Source: an uncultured Ruminococcus sp. (GTDB lineage Bacteria > Bacillota > Clostridia > Oscillospirales > Acutalibacteraceae). Taken from it: 5,780 nucleotides of DNA. Numbering within the stretch: the first letter of the stretch is position 1; the number at the start of each line of letters is the position of its first letter. The stretch covers positions 1 to 5,780 of the forward strand of contig CACYDY010000286.1 in assembly GCA_902773245.1 (NCBI GenBank), written 5' to 3'. The position numbers and the translations under genes are program-made. The notes beneath the pieces are model-generated. The model was not told the DNA's origin and ran no database searches. It was given only the letters and a program-made list of their open reading frames with translations. This document shows, piece by piece, positions 1-4,919 of this stretch.

Positions 1-135
1 AATGCTTATTTTGAAGTTTTGAGCTATGAAAATTTGGGAACAAGGATCTCGCTTGTCATGCCGTTTTCGTCTGAGAAAAACGCTGAAAGCGAAGAACAGG
101 AAAAAAGTAATTGTCAGCAAATTAACAAAGAATAA
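1..135 (+). CDS. C-terminal end of a probable sensor histidine kinase (partial)
   Basis: Frame 1 is open from the first base and ends at a TAA at 133-135, giving 44 residues of a gene that starts before the window. The readable part begins NAYFEVLSYENLGTRISLVM and continues PFSSEK before a hydrophilic tail rich in Glu, Lys and Gln. The pattern of alternating beta-strand residues, then G-T-x-I-x-L-x-M-P, is how GHKL/HATPase_c domains of sensor kinases usually finish (the last strands after the G2 box). The roughly 20-residue tail after the ATPase fold is unstructured-looking and of no known role. No response regulator follows, so any partner would lie upstream. A different GHKL ATPase cannot be excluded from so short a piece. 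The reading frame itself is secure, the family call only moderate. Confidence 0.5.
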   Translation, partial: NAYFEVLSYENLGTRISLVMPFSSEKNAESEEQEKSNCQQINKE

Positions 136-169
136 GAGTTTTGCATAAGTGAAGAAATTTGCCGCAATT

Positions 170-239
170 TTGTCTATTGACTAATTCCGATAAATTTGGT
201 AAAATTATATGGTTAAGGGAGTTATCCGACCATAGACAA
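170..239. repeat. 8-bp inverted repeat flanking the promoter of the YjdF-like gene
   Basis: TTGTCTAT at 170-177 and ATAGACAA at 232-239 are exact inverted copies separated by 54 bp. The left copy abuts and shares one base with the -35 box; the right copy lies about 20 bp past the predicted transcription start. The same GTCTATTG core recurs at the promoter of the 90-residue protein further downstream. It may be a pair of regulator half-sites; chance is possible in AT-rich sequence. Confidence 0.4.
177..205 (+). promoter_or_regulatory. Sigma-A promoter with extended -10 for the YjdF-like membrane protein
   Basis: The -35 box is TTGACT (177-182), followed by a 17-bp spacer and the -10 box TAAAAT (200-205). 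A TG at 197-198 supplies the extended -10 element. Predicted transcription would start near 212, leaving a 5' leader of about 77 nt before the ATG at 289. A short imperfect hairpin could form at 208-234 (TATGGTT pairing with GACCATA, one G-T wobble), but its 5' arm begins before the predicted start, so it may not exist in the RNA. Confidence 0.75.
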
Positions 240-276
240 TTATTCGATTTAGTGCCTTGTTTTTAATGTGATTGTT

Positions 277-281
277 GAGGT
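277..281 (+). promoter_or_regulatory. Ribosome binding site selecting the ATG at 289
   Basis: AGGTG at 277-281, within TTGAGGTG, lies 7 nt before the ATG at 289. An in-frame GTG at 268 would lengthen the protein by 7 residues but has no purine-rich site upstream, so 289 is preferred. Confidence 0.65.
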
Positions 282-288
282 GTTGATT

Positions 289-1146
289 ATGGCTCGGCAG
301 AAAAAGAATAAAAATTCCGAGAAGCAGTCGTTCCTTCGGGAAGCAAGCAATTATATCAAAGGAAAACCTAAAAGTACGGTTATAATTTATCTGGTTCTGC
401 GAATGCTTGTGATTGCAACAATGGCTATCCAGGCTGTACACGGAAATTATTACAATGTTTTGCTGTGCGTTCTGACGCTGATGTTGTTTTTGATACCTGC
501 TTTTGTTGACAGGCGGCTGAACATCAAGCTACCGTCGCTGCTGGAGATCATTATTCTTCTTTTTGCATTTTCCGCCGAAATACTCGGTGAGATACAGAAT
601 TTCTACGGAACATTTAAATCGTGGGACACAATGCTTCACACCATGAACGGCTTTATGATGGCAGCCATCGGATTCGCTTTGATCGATATTCTGAACAACG
701 ACCCTCGTTTTCATTTTACTGCCTCTCCGATATTTGTGGCTTTTGTAGCATTTTGTTTTTCCATGACAGTTGGAGTGCTTTGGGAGTTTTTCGAATTTAG
801 TATGGATTACTTTTTGAAAACAGATATGCAGAAGGATTTCATATACACAACAATAGCGACTGTAAATTCAAGTGTTAATCCGAGCGGTGAAAATTCGGCT
901 GTAGTTATCAATGATGTAAAAACCACTCTGTCGGGAGTGGTCAACGGAATTCCTGCCGAATACACCTACAATGGTTATATTGACATAGGTATAAAGGATA
1001 CTATGAAAGATCTTATGGTTAATTGCCTTGGTGCGATAGTTTTTTCAATTCTCGGTGTGTTTTATATAAAGGGAAGAAGCAGGCTTGCCGAAAAGTTCAT
1101 GCCAACATTGAAAACAGAACAGGATTTGGTACAGGAGAATGCATAG
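289..1146 (+). CDS. Six-helix integral membrane protein, YjdF/DUF2238-like
   Basis: This 285-residue protein starts with a lysine-rich cytoplasmic segment (residues 1-29) and has about six membrane helices, near 30-50, 54-73, 83-103, 112-134, 145-170 and 240-260. Motifs that recall the YjdF/DUF2238 membrane family are SWDTMLHTMNGF (111-122, with D113 and H117), LWEFFEF (164-170) and DTMKDLMVNCLGA (237-249). The conserved Asp, His, Glu and Trp at helix ends could line a site in or near the membrane, but the family's biochemical role is unknown. Between helices 5 and 6 is a polar loop of about 60 residues (176-236) ending in YNGYIDIGIKDT. If the N-terminus is inside, this loop is inside or outside depending on whether helix 5 is single, so I leave its side open. 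The C-terminus is basic and then acidic. The gene has its own promoter and stands alone, 153 bp after the upstream kinase-like gene and about 180 bp before the helicase. The coding call is secure; the family call rests on motif resemblance. Confidence 0.82.
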   Translation: MARQKKNKNSEKQSFLREASNYIKGKPKSTVIIYLVLRMLVIATMAIQAVHGNYYNVLLCVLTLMLFLIPAFVDRRLNIKLPSLLEIIILLFAFSAEILGEIQNFYGTFKSWDTMLHTMNGFMMAAIGFALIDILNNDPRFHFTASPIFVAFVAFCFSMTVGVLWEFFEFSMDYFLKTDMQKDFIYTTIATVNSSVNPSGENSAVVINDVKTTLSGVVNGIPAEYTYNGYIDIGIKDTMKDLMVNCLGAIVFSILGVFYIKGRSRLAEKFMPTLKTEQDLVQENA

Positions 1147-1327
1147 CCGGTAATATGGTTTTCTGATTTGCAGACCGCTGTCAATGAGTCACAGCTGATT
1201 TTGCAGGCTTTCGTTTTGTTTTTTCTGCGACAAAAAACGGTATTACAAACAAATTATGGCGTGAGTTTAGTTTTATATTAAAACAAGCAAAGGACTCGAC
1301 GCTCATGAAAGGATCTAATTGATAAAA

Positions 1328-3703
1328 ATGATAGAAACTAAAAGCTTGATCGAACTTAGAAAAAACGTTATGAAAAAGGAATTTTCCAGAATGAACAGCG
1401 TTCAGCAAAGAGCGGTTTTTCATATAAACGGCCCGTTGCTTATACTTGCTGGTGCGGGATCGGGAAAAACCACCGTCCTTGTAAATCGAATAGCAAATAT
1501 GCTGGAGTTCGGAAATGCCTATCATTCTGATTTTATAAACGGTGGTATCAGTGAGTCCGATGTTGAAGAAATGAATAATTTTATTCGAAACGGAGGAAAG
1601 CTTGACCCGTATATAAAATCACTATTGGCGGTCGATCCCGTGAAGCCGTGGAATATTCTTGCAATTACATTTACCAATAAAGCTGCCGGAGAACTAAAGG
1701 ATAGAATAGCAGCGAGAGTTCCCGAGGGCAGCGGCGCTGTCTGGGCCGCAACATTTCACTCCACCTGCGCAAGAATACTGCGAGTTTACGGAGAAAGACT
1801 GGGATACTCTTCGAAGTTTACCGTTTATGACAGTGACGACCAGAAACGCTTGATAAAAGAATGTCAAAAGCAATTGAACATAGATGATAAAATACTTTCT
1901 CATAAATCCATAATCGGAGAGATATCCAGGGCAAAGGATTCAATGATCATGCCCGAACGTTATGCAGCGCTTGCAGGTACTGACACAAGAAAGATCTCGA
2001 TCGCAAAAGTGTATGCGCTTTATCAGGAAAGACTTAAAACCTCCGACGCAATGGATTTTGACGATTTGCTGAGCAACACGGTTTTGCTTTTTGAGAAAAA
2101 CCCCGACGTTCTCGAATATTATCAAAATAAATTCAGATACATAATGGTAGACGAATACCAAGACACAAACCAGGTACAATATAAGTTTATCAGTCTTTTG
2201 GCTGCAAAATATAACAATATCTGTGTTGTAGGCGACGATGACCAGAGTATTTACAAATTCAGAGGTGCAACGATAGAAAATATTCTCTCCTTTGAGAACA
2301 CCTTCGACGATGCGGCAGTTATCAGACTGGAGCAGAATTACAGAAGCACAAAGACTATTCTTAATGCTGCAAATGCAGTCATAAGCAACAACTCCGAACG
2401 AAAAGGCAAAACCTTGTGGACTGAAAATCAAGAGGGAAAGAAAATCGACCTTCATACCGTAAAAACAGAACGTGAAGAAGCTTCCTTTATTGCAGACACT
2501 ATTCTTTCGGGAGTGGCTAAGGGAAGAAAATACAGCGATTATGCCGTACTTTACCGCATGAACGCTCAAAGCAACAGCATTGAACATAACTTTATCAGAA
2601 ACGGAATCCCGCACAGGCTGATAGGCGGTCATCGTTTCTATGACAGAGAGCATATTAAGGACATGACTTCTTATTTGCAGGTTATTAATAATCCTAACGA
2701 TAATATAAGATTAAGACGTATTATTAACAAACCAAAGCGTTCCATCGGTGAATCTACTGTCAGCAAGGCTGCCGAGATAGCGGCGGCTGAGGGACTGAGT
2801 ATTTTTCAGGTTATCAGCCGTGCAGATGAATACGATGCACTCAGAAAGGCTTCGGGAAAGCTGATGTCGTTTGCAGCTTTTATCAACAAATTTGCCGATA
2901 TGGCAGACGACGATAACATAAGTCTTGCCGAGCTTTACACCGAGCTTATCAAAGAGATCGACTATCAGGCTTTTCTCAAGAAAGAAAAAGATGATCCCGA
3001 GCAGCGTTTTGAAGATATCATGGAGCTTAAATCCAATATTGTGAAATATGAGGAAGAAAACGGTGATTCGGCAAGCTTGTACGGTTTTCTGGAGGAAATC
3101 TCACTCATAACCGACATTGACAACTATGATGAAGAATCAGACAGCGTAGTTTTGATGACTATGCACAGCGCAAAAGGACTGGAGTTTCCCGTTGTGTTCA
3201 TTCCCGGCATGGAGGATGGCATTTTCCCGGGAGTTCAGGCTATCTACAACGAAGAGGACATGGAGGAGGAACGCCGACTCGCTTACGTTGCCATTACACG
3301 TGCAAAAGAAGAGCTTTATTTGATAAAATCCAAGTCGAGAATGCTTTTTGGTTCAACAAAGTACAACAGACCATCGGTATTCACAACCGAGATACCGCTT
3401 GATTATATGGAGGAAACACAGGCAGTTGTGGTAGTTCGTAATCCTGAAATTGTTGAGAACGCTAAGCCAAAGGTAAGATTGATGACAAGTGCAAAAGCTA
3501 TTTCGTCATCGCCTGCTTCAACGCCAAAAGCTCAGGGTTCCATAGATTTTTCGGTTGGCGACAATGTACTGCACAAGGCATTCGGACAGGGACTGGTAAT
3601 TTCCGCACAGCCCGTCGGAAACGATATGCTGCTGGAGGTAGCTTTCGATAAAGTGGGAACTAAGAAAATTATGGCTAAATTTGCAAACATTCAGAAAGTC
3701 TGA
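1328..3703 (+). CDS. pcrA: ATP-dependent DNA helicase, PcrA/UvrD family (superfamily 1A)
   Basis: This 791-residue enzyme is a 3'-5' DNA helicase of the PcrA/UvrD type, which acts in nucleotide excision repair, displaces RecA filaments and helps resolve replication-transcription conflicts. The helicase motifs appear in order: Q motif NSVQQRAV (23-30), Walker A AGAGSGKTT (41-49), Ia ITFTNKAAGEL (113-123), Ib ATFHSTCARI (141-150), II VDEYQDT (274-280), III VVGDDDQSIYKFRGA (300-314), IV RLEQNYRST (333-341), V VVLMTMHSAKGLEFPVVFIP (607-626) and VI ERRLAYVAITRAKEELYL (648-665). After a Ser/Ala-rich linker (721-738) comes a PcrA-type Tudor-like C-terminal domain, FSVGDNVLHKAFGQGLV onward (741-791), used in partners for RNA polymerase contact. 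It is somewhat longer than typical PcrA (about 720-750) because of an insertion at about 62-108. The start is uncertain: AAAGGA (1308-1313) is 5 nt from a TTG at 1319 (adds 3 residues) and 14 nt from this ATG. An ATG at 1391 has AAAAAGGA at a good distance, but would discard the segment LIELRKNVMKKEFSRM, which I recall as typical of clostridial homologues. No convincing promoter or terminator was seen. Confidence 0.96.
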   Translation: MIETKSLIELRKNVMKKEFSRMNSVQQRAVFHINGPLLILAGAGSGKTTVLVNRIANMLEFGNAYHSDFINGGISESDVEEMNNFIRNGGKLDPYIKSLLAVDPVKPWNILAITFTNKAAGELKDRIAARVPEGSGAVWAATFHSTCARILRVYGERLGYSSKFTVYDSDDQKRLIKECQKQLNIDDKILSHKSIIGEISRAKDSMIMPERYAALAGTDTRKISIAKVYALYQERLKTSDAMDFDDLLSNTVLLFEKNPDVLEYYQNKFRYIMVDEYQDTNQVQYKFISLLAAKYNNICVVGDDDQSIYKFRGATIENILSFENTFDDAAVIRLEQNYRSTKTILNAANAVISNNSERKGKTLWTENQEGKKIDLHTVKTEREEASFIADTILSGVAKGRKYSDYAVLYRMNAQSNSIEHNFIRNGIPHRLIGGHRFYDREHIKDMTSYLQVINNPNDNIRLRRIINKPKRSIGESTVSKAAEIAAAEGLSIFQVISRADEYDALRKASGKLMSFAAFINKFADMADDDNISLAELYTELIKEIDYQAFLKKEKDDPEQRFEDIMELKSNIVKYEEENGDSASLYGFLEEISLITDIDNYDEESDSVVLMTMHSAKGLEFPVVFIPGMEDGIFPGVQAIYNEEDMEEERRLAYVAITRAKEELYLIKSKSRMLFGSTKYNRPSVFTTEIPLDYMEETQAVVVVRNPEIVENAKPKVRLMTSAKAISSSPASTPKAQGSIDFSVGDNVLHKAFGQGLVISAQPVGNDMLLEVAFDKVGTKKIMAKFANIQKV

Positions 3704-3793
3704 TCATCCGGAATCAGTTTTGTGTGATGAGTTTGAGTAAAGATTATTTATTGTTTATTTACAAAAATATTACCACAAGTTTTAAAATTTATC

Positions 3794-3822
3794 TTGACGT
3801 TGATGAATTCTAATGTTACAAT
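3794..3822 (+). promoter_or_regulatory. Sigma-A promoter with extended -10 for the 90-residue membrane protein
   Basis: The -35 box TTGACG (3794-3799) is followed by a 17-bp spacer and the -10 box TACAAT (3817-3822), with TG at 3814-3815 forming an extended -10. Predicted transcription would start near 3829, about 48 nt before the ATG. The architecture is the same as that of the promoter at 177-205. The -10 box lies inside the left arm of the inverted repeat at 3818-3857, so a protein bound there would be expected to block RNA polymerase. Confidence 0.8.
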
Positions 3823-3857
3823 AGACGGTAGAGGTGTAGTGTTCTATCGTCTATTGT
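3818..3857. promoter_or_regulatory. Candidate operator: 15-bp-arm inverted repeat over the -10 box and start site
   Basis: The left arm ACAATAGACGGTAGA (3818-3832) is complementary to the right arm TCTATCGTCTATTGT (3843-3857) at 14 of 15 positions, the exception being a G-T wobble (3828 with 3847), around a 10-nt centre. Each arm is itself a tandem pair: CAATAGA then CGGTAGA on the left, TCTATCG then TCTATTG on the right. Because transcription from the promoter at 3794-3822 should start inside the left arm (near 3829), the complete hairpin would be absent from that RNA; a DNA operator is the simpler reading. If another upstream promoter reads through, the same sequence would make a 5'-leader hairpin ending 8 nt before the ribosome binding site. 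No T-run follows, so it is not a usual terminator. Confidence 0.6.
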
Positions 3858-3864
3858 TTGTTTT

Positions 3865-3870
3865 GGAGGA
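3865..3870 (+). promoter_or_regulatory. Strong ribosome binding site for the 90-residue protein
   Basis: GGAGGA at 3865-3870 sits 6 nt before the ATG at 3877. This near-ideal site is the best evidence that the short frame is a translated gene. Confidence 0.8.
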
Positions 3871-3876
3871 TTTAAA

Positions 3877-4149
3877 ATGCATAGTAAAAATTTTTACTTC
3901 AATATGGGTGTAACCAGTTTTGTAGTCATGCTTTTGTTTATAGTAGTTTTTTACATAGGTATCATGGTAAATCATTGGCTGACATTTGATGTTGGTCTGT
4001 TTGGTGCGATTATAGGGTGTATTGCTACGGTTTATAATGTTATTCAGCACGAAAAGGCGACGATGATAGAGGAACAGATCCGACAGGCTATGATGTTGGA
4101 GATGTGGGAGGAAGAGCATCGCCAAAAAACTAAAAGGAAATCTGATTGA
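3877..4149 (+). CDS. Small two-helix membrane protein of unknown function
   Basis: I do not recognise a family for this 90-residue protein. It has a short N-terminus, a first membrane helix at about 11-31, a brief polar turn (VNHWLTFD, 31-38), a second helix at about 36-57, and a charged tail. The tail (58-90) has a likely long amphipathic helix rich in Glu, Gln and Met (HEKATMIEEQIRQAMMLEMW, 58-77) and ends in a basic KTKRK patch, which suggests both termini face the cytoplasm as a hairpin. There is no signal-peptide cleavage site or cysteine motif. Support that it is real comes from the strong promoter, the GGAGGA site, and a terminator on its 3' side, which together make a complete single-gene unit. 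The inverted repeat over the promoter implies control by a DNA-binding regulator. The tail could act as a docking or oligomerisation helix; this is inference. Confidence 0.8.
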   Translation: MHSKNFYFNMGVTSFVVMLLFIVVFYIGIMVNHWLTFDVGLFGAIIGCIATVYNVIQHEKATMIEEQIRQAMMLEMWEEEHRQKTKRKSD

Positions 4150-4153
4150 TCAA

Positions 4154-4184
4154 ACCGAAACGGCTGAATTAATTCGGTAGTTTT
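4154..4184 (+). terminator. Weak possible terminator after the 90-residue protein
   Basis: ACCGAA (4154-4159) can pair with TTCGGT (4173-4178), followed by AGTTTTAT. The 13-nt loop contains half of the small palindrome GAATTAATTC, and the stem has only three GC pairs, so it is marginal. The stronger hairpin at 4258-4288 probably does most of the termination. Confidence 0.25.
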
Positions 4185-4257
4185 ATATCAAAAATTGTTT
4201 GGTCATGGCTTTTACTGATCGTGATTTGAAGAATGATAAGATTTTATAATATCCACA

Positions 4258-4288
4258 AAAAAGAGCGAATCGTGTGTTCGCTCTTTTT
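4258..4288. terminator. Bidirectional intrinsic terminator between convergent genes
   Basis: AAAAAGAGCGAA (4258-4269) and TTCGCTCTTTTT (4277-4288) form a perfect 12-bp stem around the 7-nt loop TCGTGTG. The plus-strand transcript ends in five U residues and the minus-strand transcript in six (A-run 4257-4262), so it can serve both the 90-residue gene and the converging TIGR04086-type gene, whose stop is 20 bp away. Confidence 0.9.
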
Positions 4289-4296
4289 AAATTATC

Positions 4297-4324
4297 AGTA
4301 TCTTTTGATTAGTATCTTTTGACT
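4297..4324. repeat. 14-bp tandem duplication across the stop codon of the TIGR04086-type gene
   Basis: AGTATCTTTTGATT (4297-4310) is followed directly by AGTATCTTTTGACT (4311-4324), 13 of 14 bases the same. On the coding (minus) strand the second unit encodes the final codons and TAA stop; the first unit lies just beyond it. The 14-bp length is not a multiple of three. Confidence 0.8.
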
Positions 4325-4731
4325 TTTACTTTTTTATTCACTCTGATAATACCTCCTATTGCACCCATGACGGAAAAAACAAGAAGTTTTATAATTGCGC
4401 TGACAATATCAAAATCCATGCCTTTGGAAAGGCTGCTGATCGCAACGGCGGTAAAAAGGAGTAGACCTGACAGCATACCCATAAGCATACCGTTTTTCTT
4501 ATGCATTTTGACAGTAAAGTACCCCGCAAAAAATGCTCCGACTGCGCCGATGAACGTTGTGATCAGCGGCAAATAGCTTGTCGGCAGAGTGCCGAGCTTT
4601 ACAAACAGCATGGAGCATATTGACAAAAGAACTGCACAGCAAATAATTCCAAAGGAACAGCCGATAAGTATAGCCTGAATTATTTTAACGGTTTCGGAAT
4701 TGTTTACATTCATCTCATTATGTTTTCTCAA
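4309..4731 (-). CDS. Four-helix membrane protein, TIGR04086/DUF3792-like
   Basis: The 140-residue product has a hydrophilic N-terminus (1-15) and four membrane helices, at about 16-44, 53-75, 79-101 and 107-129, followed by a very basic tail (VNKKVKVKRY). The central glycine-rich stretch GAVGAFFAGYFTVKMHKKNG (62-81), where helix 2 ends in a Lys-rich loop and helix 3 begins with a second glycine run (GMLMGMLSG), is the pattern I associate with the TIGR04086/DUF3792 (YrzE-like) membrane proteins of Firmicutes. That family has no established activity. The start is a TTG (4729-4731), chosen because GGAGGG lies 6 nt before it; the first in-frame ATG, at residue 7, is about 24 nt from that site and has no clear site of its own. 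It converges on the 90-residue gene and shares a terminator. Upstream on the minus strand I see only weak promoter-like boxes (CATAAT at 4785-4780, TATACT at 4764-4759), neither with a good -35. Confidence 0.85.
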   Translation of the reverse strand: MRKHNEMNVNNSETVKIIQAILIGCSFGIICCAVLLSICSMLFVKLGTLPTSYLPLITTFIGAVGAFFAGYFTVKMHKKNGMLMGMLSGLLLFTAVAISSLSKGMDFDIVSAIIKLLVFSVMGAIGGIIRVNKKVKVKRY

Positions 4732-4737
4732 ATTTAT

Positions 4738-4743
4738 CCCTCC
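4738..4743 (-). promoter_or_regulatory. Ribosome binding site that fixes a TTG start
   Basis: GGAGGG read on the minus strand (4743 to 4738) is 6 nt before the TTG at 4731-4729. Its strength and spacing are why the non-ATG start is preferred. Confidence 0.75.
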
Positions 4744-4820
4744 AAATGATGTTATTAAAGTATATGCAAAATTGTCGGGATTATGTTGTTACGAACTCTT
4801 TGAGCGAATAAAGTTTTCCG

Positions 4821-4838
4821 AATTTAATTAATTAAATT
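4821..4838. repeat. 18-bp perfect AT-only palindrome
   Basis: AATTTAATTAATTAAATT is its own reverse complement over all 18 bases. It lies directly downstream of the long hairpin that follows the dockerin gene and upstream of the TIGR04086-type gene. It could be the AT-rich tract used in termination, a protein-binding site, or a chance product of an AT-rich spacer. Confidence 0.6.
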
Positions 4839-4839
4839 G

Positions 4840-4893
4840 AACACAAAACAACGCCGAGCATTGAATGATCAACACTCGACGTTGTTTTGTGTT
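4840..4893 (-). terminator. Long hairpin, likely terminator of the dockerin-protein gene
   Basis: AACACAAAACAACG (4840-4853) pairs perfectly with CGTTGTTTTGTGTT (4880-4893), 14 bp. After one mismatch CGAG (4855-4858) pairs with CTCG (4875-4878), and TTGA with TCAA closes a 4-nt loop (4861-4872). It starts 26 bp after the dockerin gene's TAA. On the minus strand it is followed by an AT-rich tract (TCAATTTAATTAATT) and not a pure U-run, so termination may be imperfect or the hairpin may also protect the mRNA 3' end. Confidence 0.65.
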
Positions 4894-4919
4894 TATGTTT
4901 GCCGTAAAAGCAAATCAGA

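Noticed and set aside
170..239. Invertible (phase-variable) promoter flanked by inverted repeats
   Set aside because: The arms are only 8 bp, the left one overlaps the -35 region so inversion would break the promoter, and no recombinase gene is in the window.
1163..1206. Imperfect direct repeat CTGATTTGCAG / CTGATTTTGCAG after the YjdF-like gene
   Set aside because: Short, separated by about 21 bp with one indel, not near a promoter box or gene start; likely chance or a decayed duplication.
1218..1238. Hairpin GTTTTTT / AAAAAAC as a terminator of the YjdF-like gene
   Set aside because: The stem has only one GC pair and no T-run after it; too weak to call.
1243..1284. Promoter for the helicase (TATATT near 1274, small inverted repeat GTTTTA/TAAAAC around it)
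   Set aside because: No -35 box lies at a suitable distance (TTACAA is 25 bp away, TTATGG 14 bp); the helicase promoter remains unidentified.
1940..2653. Long minus-strand open frame (237 codons) opposite the helicase
   Set aside because: It lies wholly within the helicase gene in antisense, lacks domain-like sequence, and is explained by codon bias of the real gene.
3700..3721. Terminator at the helicase stop codon (CTGAT / ATCAG then TTTT)
   Set aside because: The stem is only 5 bp with two GC pairs and it overlaps the stop codon; insufficient for an intrinsic terminator.
4222..4250. Promoter with a consensus TATAAT at 4245-4250
   Set aside because: The nearest TTGAAG is only 13 bp upstream and the 17-bp position has no -35; transcription would run straight into the terminator at 4258.
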